Assembly: GCF_014596475.1 (NCBI RefSeq)
Contig: NZ_MECJ01000024.1
Coordinates: 248,001-312,000, forward strand
Direction: 5' to 3'
Source: Streptomyces sp. CBMA152
GTDB lineage: Bacteria > Actinomycetota > Actinomycetes > Streptomycetales > Streptomycetaceae
Length of the DNA: 64,000 nt
A program made the position numbers and the translations under genes. Below are positions 31,163-41,608 of the stretch, in pieces. The number at the start of each line of letters is the position of its first letter. Position 1 is the first letter of the stretch. The notes beneath the pieces were generated by a model that was given only the letters and a program-made list of their open reading frames with translations, ran no database searches and was not told where the DNA came from.

Positions 31163-31687
31163 ATGAGCATCAGCAAGGGGCTCGACAAGGTCGAGGTGGC
31201 GCTGCGCTGGGACCCCAGTCCCGTGGGGGCCCCGGACCACGACCTCGATGTGATCGCCGCCGTCTACCCGGCCGGGGCGCCCTACGGGCCGCCCGCCTAT
31301 CTGGTGCACTTCGACAGCCGCTCCCCCGACGGAACGGTCTACCTCAGCCGCGACAGCACGACCGGCCAGGGCTTCGGCGACGACGAGGTCATGACCATCG
31401 AGTTCGCCCGCCAGCCGGACGCCCACGCGCGCGTGGTGGTCGGCGTGGTGATCCAGCAGCACGCGGGCAGACTGGTCTTCGCGGACATCGCCGCCCCGGC
31501 CGTACGGATCCGCGAGGGCTACACCCTGCTCGCCGAGCACGACTTCTCGGCGGTGGCGGGGAGCACGGCCGCGGTGGTCGCCGAGTTCGTCCGCGCCGAG
31601 TCCGGCGCCTGGGAGTTCCACCCGTGCCTGCGCGGCTTCGACCTGGACCCGGACGCGTTCACCGCGGCGATGGGCTCGGCCGCGTAA
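31163..31687 (+). CDS. TerD-family protein
   Basis: A 174-residue TerD-domain protein. It begins MSISKGLDKVEVALRWDPS and shows the family pattern of calcium-binding acidic loops (DLDVIAAVY; VHFDSRSPDGTVYLSRDSTTGQGFGDDEVM) and a C-terminal GAWEFHPCLRGFDLDPDAF. Members bind Ca2+ and act in membrane-linked stress responses in actinobacteria. No other ter genes are close, so this is an isolated copy. GGGGAG lies immediately before the chosen ATG, an unusually short spacing, so the true start might be slightly different. Confidence 0.85.
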   Translation: MSISKGLDKVEVALRWDPSPVGAPDHDLDVIAAVYPAGAPYGPPAYLVHFDSRSPDGTVYLSRDSTTGQGFGDDEVMTIEFARQPDAHARVVVGVVIQQHAGRLVFADIAAPAVRIREGYTLLAEHDFSAVAGSTAAVVAEFVRAESGAWEFHPCLRGFDLDPDAFTAAMGSAA

Positions 31688-31691
31688 CGCC

Positions 31692-31727
31692 GAAGCGGGG
31701 ACCGGTAGTTGAACCGGTCCCCGCTTC
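31692..31727. terminator. Bidirectional terminator between TerD gene and nrdJ
   Basis: A perfect 15-bp stem (31692-31706 with 31713-31727) with loop AGTTGA. It is 4 bases after the TerD stop and 37 bases past the nrdJ stop on the other strand. Confidence 0.92.
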
Positions 31728-31763
31728 TTCAGGGCCCCTCAGCCCTCAACGACACTCGCCGTG

Positions 31764-34658
<2,895 letters not shown>

Positions 34659-34798
34659 GCCGCCTCCCATACGCGGGCGAAAACGCCCAGAAGTGCCCGA
34701 ATGTTCCCGTGGCACGGTGTCTGTCTTGTGCCCCGGGCGCCGCGCAGAGCGCCCGTTGCAGGTCCTGGATTGCCGCCGCTAGGCGGCCGGGCCGCCGG

Positions 34799-35320
34799 TC
34801 AGTCGGCGGCGGTGGCGGGCACGGGGACCTCGGGGGTCACTCCGGCCACGCGTGCGTCCGCGAGGTTCGCGGGAGGCCGTTGTTCGCGGAGTTCCGCGAT
34901 GGCGGCCTCGAAGTCTTCAAGGGTGTCGAATGCCCGGTACACGGACGCGAAGCGCAGGTACGCGACGAGGTCGAGCTCCTGCAACGGGCCGAGTATGGCC
35001 AGCCCCACGTCGTGGGTGGTCAGCTCGGCGCTCCCGGTGGCGCGCACCGCCTCCTCGACCCGCTGGCCGAGCTTGGCGAGGGCGTCCTCGGTGACCGGCC
35101 GCCCCTGGCACGCCTTGCGGACGCCAGAGATGACCTTGGTGCGCGAGAAGGGTTCAGTGACGCCCGACCTCTTGATCACCATCAGCGAGGCCGTCTCCAC
35201 CGTCGTGAAGCGACGGGAGCAGTCGGGGCACTGACGGCGCCTGCGGATCGACGTGCCGTCGTCGGTGGTGCGGCTGTCGACGACACGGCTGTCGGGGTGC
35301 CTGCAGAAGGGGCAGTGCAT
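34799..35320 (-). CDS. nrdR: Transcriptional repressor NrdR
   Basis: A 173-residue NrdR. The N-terminal zinc ribbon is MHCPFCRHPDSRVVDSR followed by RRRRQCPDCSRRFTT (CxxC...CxxC), and then an ATP-cone domain (VIKRSGVTEPFSRTKVISGVRKA). It senses the ATP/dATP balance and represses ribonucleotide reductase genes. ATG at 35320 is the natural start; GGAGGG lies ten bases upstream. The C-terminal ~25 residues are low-complexity. It is upstream of nrdJ, and tandem NrdR boxes lie upstream of its own start. Confidence 0.96.
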   Translation of the reverse strand: MHCPFCRHPDSRVVDSRTTDDGTSIRRRRQCPDCSRRFTTVETASLMVIKRSGVTEPFSRTKVISGVRKACQGRPVTEDALAKLGQRVEEAVRATGSAELTTHDVGLAILGPLQELDLVAYLRFASVYRAFDTLEDFEAAIAELREQRPPANLADARVAGVTPEVPVPATAAD

Positions 35321-35459
35321 AAATCCCAACCCTCCTTCACAGCACGACTGAATAGCCCCGCCAGGCCCGTTGGACCCCGCGAAGCAGCCACAAGCATAGG
35401 CGATGGCCGCAGCCCCGAAGGACCAAGACCACAACTTCTGGGTGACTGTGTCCATCCAA

Positions 35460-35506
35460 CCACTACATCTGGGGTTTCGCCGTCATCGACCCACTACCGC
35501 GTGTCG
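35460..35506 (-). promoter_or_regulatory. Tandem NrdR boxes upstream of nrdRJ
   Basis: Two 16-base sites, CCACTACATCTGGGGT (35460-35475) and CCACTACCGCGTGTCG (35491-35506), share the word CACTAC exactly 31 bases apart, three DNA turns. This is the known arrangement of NrdR boxes (consensus close to ACACTATATATAGTGT) before RNR operons. Box 2 is the weaker match. They lie about 140 and 171 bases upstream of the nrdR start. Confidence 0.75.
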
Positions 35507-35886
35507 CGGCGCCATCGCCTACGGAACGCCTTGGAGCGGCTTGGTTCCGGGCCGTGTCCACCCGCAGCCGCAGGGCGACGAAACGGCGCCGCGCGACGAC
35601 GCGGAACAGGAACGGGCGCGCCCCGCCGGGGTTTCCCGGGGGCCGGATGGCAAACTGGGTGACCGGTATCGGCCGGCGCGCCGTCGTCGTACGTACGTCG
35701 TACGTACGCAGGGTGCGGCGGTCGTCGGCGGAGCCTTCGGGGGCGTCGCCCCGGCGTTCGGCTCCGGATGCGGTTCCCGTGGTGAAGGGTACCTAATCGA
35801 CCGAATTGCCTGCCGATCGGCCCCCGTGAAGAGGGCTCGCATACACCCCGCCCCATAATCGCGTCACGCTTTCTGCGTTTTTTCAC
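35507..35886. other. Gene-free part of the nrdR-lexA divergent region
   Basis: About 380 bases between the NrdR boxes and the SOS box. Open frames are present on both strands but lack ribosome sites and recognisable protein sequence. The one visible structure is the 11-base tandem repeat at 35686-35707 within an alternating GTAC/CGTC tract. Confidence 0.5.
35686..35707. repeat. Perfect 11-base tandem repeat (GTCGTACGTAC x 2)
   Basis: Two head-to-tail copies of GTCGTACGTAC, about one helical turn each. The core GTACGTAC is self-complementary. It is in the long region between nrdR and lexA. Confidence 0.9.
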
Positions 35887-35900
35887 TCGAACGTGTGTTT
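35887..35900 (+). promoter_or_regulatory. SOS box (LexA operator) upstream of lexA
   Basis: CGAACGTGTGTTTG fits the Gram-positive LexA consensus CGAACRNRYGTTYG. It lies 65 bases before the chosen lexA start, indicating autoregulation. Confidence 0.88.
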
Positions 35901-35964
35901 GGCGCAACCTTTCGAAAGCAACTACCGTTGTCCAGCTAGGGAGACCATTTCGAGAGGGGCCGAC

Positions 35965-36759
35965 GTGACCACCACCGCAGACAGTGCCACCATCACTGCC
36001 CAGGACCGCTCCCAGACCCGACTTGAGCCGGTGCATGCCATGAATGACGTAGTCACGAACCAGGAGGGCGGCGACCCCGCGCGGCCCGCGCGCTCGCTGC
36101 CCGGCCGACCTCCGGGCATCAGGGCCGACAGCTCGGGTCTCACGGACCGCCAGCGGCGGGTCATCGAGGTCATCCGTGACTCCGTCCAGCGCCGGGGCTA
36201 CCCGCCGTCGATGCGGGAGATCGGTCAGGCGGTGGGTCTCTCCAGCACGTCGTCGGTCGCCCACCAGCTGATGGCCCTGGAGCGCAAGGGCTTCCTGCGC
36301 CGCGACCCGCACCGGCCGCGCGCGTACGAGGTGCGCGGCTCGGACCAGCCCAGCACCCAGCCGACGGACACCACCGGCAAGCCGGCCGCGTCCTATGTCC
36401 CGCTGGTCGGCCGGATCGCCGCCGGTGGCCCGATCCTCGCCGAGGAGTCGGTGGAGGACGTGTTCCCGCTCCCCCGCCAGCTGGTCGGGGACGGCGAGCT
36501 CTTCGTCCTGAAGGTCGTCGGCGACTCGATGATCGAGGCCGCGATCTGCGACGGCGACTGGGTCACGGTGCGCCGCCAGCCGGTCGCCGAGAACGGTGAC
36601 ATCGTGGCCGCCATGCTCGACGGCGAAGCCACCGTGAAGCGCTTCAAGCGCGAGGACAACCACATCTGGCTGCTCCCGCACAACGCCGCCTACCAGCCGA
36701 TCCCCGGCGACGAGGCGACGATCCTCGGCAAGGTCGTGGCGGTGCTGCGGCGGGTCTGA
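35965..36759 (+). CDS. lexA: LexA repressor (SOS regulator)
   Basis: A 264-residue LexA. The N-terminal winged helix covers about 58-125 (LTDRQRRVIEVIRDSVQRRG, IGQAVGLSSTSSVAHQL). The self-cleavage site is Ala153-Gly154 (GRIAAGGP); the catalytic dyad is Ser188 (VGDSM) and Lys225 (EATVKRF). GTG at 35965 has GAGAGGGG seven bases upstream. The ~55 N-terminal residues before the DNA-binding domain are an extension seen in Streptomyces LexA. It represses DNA-damage genes until RecA-stimulated autolysis. The gene is monocistronic and ends at a hairpin. Confidence 0.97.
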   Translation: MTTTADSATITAQDRSQTRLEPVHAMNDVVTNQEGGDPARPARSLPGRPPGIRADSSGLTDRQRRVIEVIRDSVQRRGYPPSMREIGQAVGLSSTSSVAHQLMALERKGFLRRDPHRPRAYEVRGSDQPSTQPTDTTGKPAASYVPLVGRIAAGGPILAEESVEDVFPLPRQLVGDGELFVLKVVGDSMIEAAICDGDWVTVRRQPVAENGDIVAAMLDGEATVKRFKREDNHIWLLPHNAAYQPIPGDEATILGKVVAVLRRV

Positions 36760-36779
36760 CCGACCGGCCGCCAAGGACC

Positions 36780-36812
36780 GGCCCCGGGACCCACTGCGCC
36801 GGTCCCGGGGCC
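36780..36812. terminator. Terminator between lexA and the DinG-type helicase gene
   Basis: A perfect 12-bp stem (GGCCCCGGGACC / GGTCCCGGGGCC) with a 9-base loop, 20 bases after the lexA stop and followed by CTGTTGTGT. It can serve both convergent genes. Confidence 0.9.
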
Positions 36813-36859
36813 CTGTTGTGTCCGGGGGGCGGCTACTTCCCGTCCGCCCCTGATGCGGG

Positions 36860-38830
36860 CTACTTCCCGTCCGCCTTCGCCACCGCGTCGATCGCGGCGA
36901 GCGAGCGGCGTACCTGGTTGCGGTCGGTGGTGTACCAGAAGTCGGGCAGCGAGGCCCGCAGATAGCTGCCGTAGCGCGCGTTCGCCAGCCTCGGGTCGAG
37001 GACGGCGACGACGCCCCGGTCCCCGGTCGCCCGCACCAGTCGGCCCGCGCCCTGCGCCATCAGCAGCGCGGCATGGGTCGCGGCGACCGCCATGAAGCCA
37101 TTGCCGCCGCCCTCCTCCACCGCCTTCTGGCGTGCGCTCATCAGCGGGTCGTCCGGACGCGGGAACGGAATCCGGTCCATGACCACGAGCTGGCAGCTCG
37201 CGCCCGGGACGTCCACGCCCTGCCACAGCGACAGCGTGCCGAACAGACAGGTCTCCGGATCGCCCGCGAACGTCTTGATCAGTTCGCCGAGCGTGTCCTC
37301 GCCCTGGAGCAGGATCGGCTTGTCGATGCGTCCGCGCAGCTCCTCTGCCGCGGCCTGAGCCGCCCGCATCGAGGAGAAGAGGCCGAGCGTACGGCCCCCG
37401 GCCGCCTCGACCAGCTCCGCCAGCTCGTCCATCATGTCGCCCCGCGAGCCCTCCCGGCCCGGCGTGGCCAGATGGCGCGCGACATAGAGAATGCCCTGCT
37501 TGGGGTAGTCGAAGGGCGAGCCGACGTCGAGGCCCTTCCACTGCGGGACGTCCTCGCCCTCGGTGCCCTCCGGAGCCAGGCCGAGCGACGCGCCCACCCC
37601 GTTGAAGTCGCCGCCGAGCTTGAGCGTGGCCGAGGTGAGCACCACCGAGCGCTCGGCGAACAGCTTCTCGCGCAGCAGCCCGGAGACCGAGAGCGGGGCG
37701 ACCCGCAGCGACGCGCCGAACCGGTCGTGCCGCTCGTACCAGACGACGTCCCACTCGGAGCCGTTCGTGATCCGCTCGGCGACGTCATGGACGCTCTCGA
37801 CCGCCGCGAGCGCCTGCTTGCGTACGGCGTCCTCGTCCTGGACCGACTTGTCGCGGGTCGAGCCGATCGCCGAGATCACCGTGCGGGCCGCGTCGCGCAG
37901 CGCCATCAGCGCGTAACCCAGATCCTCCGGGATCTCCTCCAGACGGCCGGGCAGCGCGAGCTCCATCAGCCGCTCGAAGCCCTCGGCGGCCGTCTGGAGC
38001 TGGTCGGCCGCCTTCTCGTTGACGAGCTTGGCGGCGCGGCGCACGGCCCGGTTGACCTGTCCGGGCGTGAGCTCGCCGGTCGCGACGCCGGTGACCCGGG
38101 AGACCAGCTCATGGGCCTCGTCGACGATCAGCACCTCGTGCTGCGGCAGCACCGGGGCGCCCTCGATGGCGTCGATGGCGAGCAGCGCGTGGTTGGTGAC
38201 CACGACGTCGGCGAGCTTGGCGCGCTCGCGGGCCGACTCGGCGAAGCACTCCGCCCCGTACGCGCACTTCGTGGCGCCCAGGCACTCGCGGGACGACACG
38301 GACACCTGGGCCCAGGCCTTGTCGGAGACGCCCGGCGTCAGATCGTCCCGGTCCCCGGTCTCGGTCTCGTCCGCCCAGTCCCGCATCCGCAGCAGGTCCT
38401 GGCCGAGCTTGCTGGTGGGCGCGGCCGCCTCGAACTGGTCGAAGAGCCCCTCCTCCTCTTCCTGCGGCACGCCCTCGTGCAGACGGTGCAGACAGAGGTA
38501 GTTGGAGCGGCCCTTGAGCATGGCGAACTGCGGGCGCCGGCGCAGCTGCGGGTGCAGCGCCTCGACCGTACGCGGAAGGTCACGCTCCACGAGCTGGCGC
38601 TGGAGCGCGAGCGTCGCCGTGGCCACCACGACACGCTCGCCGTGCGCGAGCGCGGGCACCAGATAGCCCAGGGACTTTCCGGTGCCGGTACCGGCCTGGA
38701 CGAGCAGGTGGGAGCTGTCGTCGATGGCGTCGGCGACGGCCGTGGCCATCGTGACCTGGCCGGGCCGCTCCACACCGCCGACGGCGGAGACGGCGGCGTG
38801 CAGGAGCTCGGGGAGAGATGGCTTCGTCAT
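36860..38830 (-). CDS. DinG/XPD-type ATP-dependent DNA helicase
   Basis: A 656-residue superfamily 2 helicase with an iron-sulfur domain. Walker A is QAGTGTGKS (45-53) and the DEAH box VDEAHEL (236-242). Cys113, Cys183, Cys189 and Cys195 (YLCLHR; RECLGATKCAYGAECF) are spaced as the 4Fe-4S ligands of DinG/XPD. The late VRATGDRGVVAVLDPRL is motif VI. It unwinds 5'-3' and resolves unusual structures in repair. Its position beside lexA suggests the repair context, but no SOS box was seen in the 37-base gap upstream, which separates it from a siderophore synthetase gene on the same strand. Confidence 0.93.
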   Translation of the reverse strand: MTKPSLPELLHAAVSAVGGVERPGQVTMATAVADAIDDSSHLLVQAGTGTGKSLGYLVPALAHGERVVVATATLALQRQLVERDLPRTVEALHPQLRRRPQFAMLKGRSNYLCLHRLHEGVPQEEEEGLFDQFEAAAPTSKLGQDLLRMRDWADETETGDRDDLTPGVSDKAWAQVSVSSRECLGATKCAYGAECFAESARERAKLADVVVTNHALLAIDAIEGAPVLPQHEVLIVDEAHELVSRVTGVATGELTPGQVNRAVRRAAKLVNEKAADQLQTAAEGFERLMELALPGRLEEIPEDLGYALMALRDAARTVISAIGSTRDKSVQDEDAVRKQALAAVESVHDVAERITNGSEWDVVWYERHDRFGASLRVAPLSVSGLLREKLFAERSVVLTSATLKLGGDFNGVGASLGLAPEGTEGEDVPQWKGLDVGSPFDYPKQGILYVARHLATPGREGSRGDMMDELAELVEAAGGRTLGLFSSMRAAQAAAEELRGRIDKPILLQGEDTLGELIKTFAGDPETCLFGTLSLWQGVDVPGASCQLVVMDRIPFPRPDDPLMSARQKAVEEGGGNGFMAVAATHAALLMAQGAGRLVRATGDRGVVAVLDPRLANARYGSYLRASLPDFWYTTDRNQVRRSLAAIDAVAKADGK

Positions 38831-38867
38831 AGCCCGTCCACCCTACGGGGCGCCACTGACAATCCGA

Positions 38868-40757
38868 TCACGACGGAGGTGCGAGCGGGTTCGGGACGGT
38901 CCCCGCCACGGCCGCGTGCGGGCGCTCGGAACGGTCCCGGTAGCCGTCCAGGTGCAGCCGGTTCCGGTTCAGGCACAACCGCTCGATACGCGGGGTGAGC
39001 AGGTCGAACGTCTCGTACCGGTCCTTCAGCTCGGGGAACCGGGCCTGGTGGCGCAGGATCTCGTCCCGCACCAATGCCCAGAAGTCGTGCTCCGCGACGT
39101 CCAGTTGCTCCTCGCACAGCGGCGCGAGGAAGCGGAAGACGCCGACGAAGAGCCCGGAGTGGATGAACTGGGTGAGGAAGGAGGGCGGCTCGGTGAGCAG
39201 CACCTGCCGTACGTCGCCGGGCATCGCGTCGTGCTCGGGCAGCGGCTCCGCGCTGATGTTCACGTCGTCCACGAAGTCCTTGATCGCCAGCCGTACGGGG
39301 ACGTCCCGCTCGTCGAAGACGACGATGGCGTTCTCGCCGTGCGGGGAGAAGACGGTCCCGTAGCGGTAGAGGAAGCGCAGCAGCGGCGGCAGCAGCGCGC
39401 CGAAGAGCCGGCGCAGCCAGACGTGGGGGGGCAGGCCCGAGCGGGCGACGAGCTCGGCGGTGAAGGCCCGCCCGCGCGGATCGGTGTGGAGCAGCGAGGC
39501 GAGCGTACGCGCGCGTTCCCCGGGCGCGAGCCGGCTCCGCAGCGGCTCCCGCCAGATCGCCCCGAGCAGTTCTTTGTACTGGTATGGAACCTCGGCGACG
39601 TGGTCGTACACGGGGTGCTCGACCGCCACCGAGGCGACCTCGCCGAGCAGGATCACCCCGCACTCGTCGCGCAGGAAGGGGTCCCGGTCGCGCAGGGAGT
39701 GCACCCAGGCGGTGACGGCGGGGGCGGCGAGGGTGCGCTCGGTGGGCAGGCCGCGCCAGACGAGCGTGTTGAGGATCGACAGCGGCAGCTTCACCGTGTG
39801 CCGCTCGGGCCGCGAGGTGTTCACGAAGGTCCGGATGGACTGCTGGGGAAGGCGCAGATCCGCGTCACCGGGCAGCGGCACGATCGCCTCGTCGGCCACG
39901 GCCGGGGCGAACAGCGGCAGCACCACCTCGTCCCACTGCCAGGGGTGGACGGGCAGATAGAGATAGTCGGCCGGGTCCAGGCCACGGCCTTGGAGCGTCG
40001 CGGCGAAGCGCTCACGGACCGCCGGGTCGAGCTCGCGGCGGTAGAGCTGCTCGGGGGCGGCGAGCCCCGGCACACCCCGGTAGCTGGCGAGGTCGGTGCG
40101 GACCGCGAGCCACGACAGCGGGGCGGCGCGGCGGGCCTCGGGCGCCCACTGCTCGGTCTCGGCGGCCGAGAACCCGAGCCGGCCCTTGTTCAGGACCAGC
40201 CAGGGGTGACCGGTCTGGTGGCCCTCCAGCTCCTCGTACCCGACGTCGGCGAGGCGGGCGGCGGACAGCGCGGTGTGGTCCAGGCGCGTGTCGGCGGCGA
40301 GGGTGGCCGACAGTTCGCGCACCAGGTGGCCGAAGGTGGCGCCGTCGAGCCCGAGCGTGCGGCGGGCGAGGACGAGGAAGCGGAGGGGGTCGCCGAAGGG
40401 CTGTCCGTGGTGGCCGATCGATTCCTCGCCGACGCGCCAGTCGTCGTACGCGCCGCGCCGGGCGCGGAAGGTGAGCGCGGAGCCGTCGTCCAGGGGCTGG
40501 GAGTAGAGATCCCCCGTGCGGAGGTCTTCCCGTGCACGCGACGACCCTTCGTCCGTACCGTGGCCGCCCCGCGACCCATCGTGCTGCGGCACCGCGACCG
40601 GCTCGATGATTCCCTCGTACGCGAAGGCCCCGAGCATCTTGGCCAGCAGCCGACGGGCGGCGCGCTCCCATGCCTCGCGGTTCAGCTCGGGCGGCGCGAG
40701 CAGCGGAGTCTGTTCCTCCCGTTCGTCGTGATCATCGGGGACAAGCGGATTCGGCAA
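38868..40757 (-). CDS. IucA/IucC-family siderophore synthetase, second in operon
   Basis: A 629-residue NRPS-independent siderophore (NIS) synthetase. The ATP-binding region includes GHPWLVLNKGRLGFSAAE, LYLPVHPWQWDEVVLPLF and SIRTFVNTSRPERHTVKLPLSILN (the phosphate-binding Ser/Arg/Lys-rich loop). The C-terminal FhuF-like part has SPHGENAIVVFDERDVPVRL, which carries catalytic-type His/Asn/Asp residues. It adenylates a carboxylic acid such as citrate and joins it to an amine. The start is TTG at 40757, supported by GAGGAG five bases upstream. It is the last of four co-directional siderophore genes. Confidence 0.9.
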   Translation of the reverse strand: MPNPLVPDDHDEREEQTPLLAPPELNREAWERAARRLLAKMLGAFAYEGIIEPVAVPQHDGSRGGHGTDEGSSRAREDLRTGDLYSQPLDDGSALTFRARRGAYDDWRVGEESIGHHGQPFGDPLRFLVLARRTLGLDGATFGHLVRELSATLAADTRLDHTALSAARLADVGYEELEGHQTGHPWLVLNKGRLGFSAAETEQWAPEARRAAPLSWLAVRTDLASYRGVPGLAAPEQLYRRELDPAVRERFAATLQGRGLDPADYLYLPVHPWQWDEVVLPLFAPAVADEAIVPLPGDADLRLPQQSIRTFVNTSRPERHTVKLPLSILNTLVWRGLPTERTLAAPAVTAWVHSLRDRDPFLRDECGVILLGEVASVAVEHPVYDHVAEVPYQYKELLGAIWREPLRSRLAPGERARTLASLLHTDPRGRAFTAELVARSGLPPHVWLRRLFGALLPPLLRFLYRYGTVFSPHGENAIVVFDERDVPVRLAIKDFVDDVNISAEPLPEHDAMPGDVRQVLLTEPPSFLTQFIHSGLFVGVFRFLAPLCEEQLDVAEHDFWALVRDEILRHQARFPELKDRYETFDLLTPRIERLCLNRNRLHLDGYRDRSERPHAAVAGTVPNPLAPPS

Positions 40758-40835
40758 GGCGACTCCTCGGGGTGGAACCGAAGCGGTTCGGGCGGTGTAT
40801 GCGGTGTACGCGGTGCATCGAGAGCGGCGGTGTGT

Positions 40836-41576
40836 TCACAGCAGGCTCCTGAGCGCGCGGTCGCGGACCATCAAGGCGGCCCGCTTGTCGGGGAGTTCGA
40901 CTTCCGCGGCGAACCGGAACCCGGCGCTCAAGAAGGCGGATACGGAAGGGGTGTTCCGCAGATCGGGCTCGGCGACGACCCGGGAGCAGAGCGGCCGATG
41001 GTCGAGGACGAGGTCGGCGACGGCCCTCAGCAGCGTGGTGCCGACGCCGCGTCCCCGGTCAGCGACGGCGCCGATGAGGAGGTGGATCCCGGTGTCGTGC
41101 GGGCGGGCCGGGTAGTGGCGGGCCAGCGGGTCGAGGTCGGCGCGGTAGATCTCCCAGTAGCTCATCGGGACGCCGTTCAGGAGGCCGAGGCACGGGACGC
41201 TGCGCCCGTCTCCGTCGAGCTGGGGGCGCAGATGGGCCGCGGTGACCGAGTCGGGCCCGGCCAGCTCCCAGAAGGCGGCGACGGCGGGATCGTTCATCCA
41301 GCCGCTCAGCATCGCGAGGTCGCGTCCGACACGTACGGGAACGAGCCTGAAGTCGCCCACAGAGGTGGCCACTTGATCCCACGCGCCGGGGGAATCCAGC
41401 AGGTCCTCACCGATCGTGCCGTACGCGTCCGACAACGGCTGCGCGACGCTCCCTGCGGCCCCTACAGGCTCGGAGACGAGTTCATCGGGCAGATGCAGGT
41501 CCAGGGTGTCCTCGGCGCCGTCGGTCTCGGGGACGGGACCGGTTCCGGCCTCGGTGCTCGCATCGGTGGAAGGCAC
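40836..41576 (-). CDS. GNAT acyltransferase, siderophore type (IucB/RhbD-like)
   Basis: A 246-residue protein. The first ~80 residues are a low-complexity leader; the GNAT domain follows with FRLVPVRVGRDLAMLSGWMN, DPAVAAFWELAG, and the CoA-binding RGRGVGTTLLRAVADLVL (motif A). The conserved GIHLLIG and SRVVAEPDLRNTPSV belong to the acyltransferase group that acylates hydroxylamine or amine groups in siderophore assembly (IucB, RhbD, MbtK). GTG at 41576 has GAGAGGAG nine bases upstream. It sits between the two IucA/IucC genes. Confidence 0.86.
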   Translation of the reverse strand: MPSTDASTEAGTGPVPETDGAEDTLDLHLPDELVSEPVGAAGSVAQPLSDAYGTIGEDLLDSPGAWDQVATSVGDFRLVPVRVGRDLAMLSGWMNDPAVAAFWELAGPDSVTAAHLRPQLDGDGRSVPCLGLLNGVPMSYWEIYRADLDPLARHYPARPHDTGIHLLIGAVADRGRGVGTTLLRAVADLVLDHRPLCSRVVAEPDLRNTPSVSAFLSAGFRFAAEVELPDKRAALMVRDRALRSLL

Positions 41577-41608
41577 GCCGACGCTCCTCTCGTCTGTGGG
41601 CCGTGAGG

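Noticed and set aside
34659..35450. Possible cobalamin riboswitch upstream of nrdRJ
   Set aside because: NrdJ needs B12, so I looked for a B12-box-like sequence, but saw none. The NrdR boxes explain regulation.
35403..35858. Small open frames in the nrdR-lexA intergenic region
   Set aside because: Both strands have 80-150-codon frames, but without ribosome sites, and their sequences are Arg/Pro-rich low-complexity with no family resemblance.
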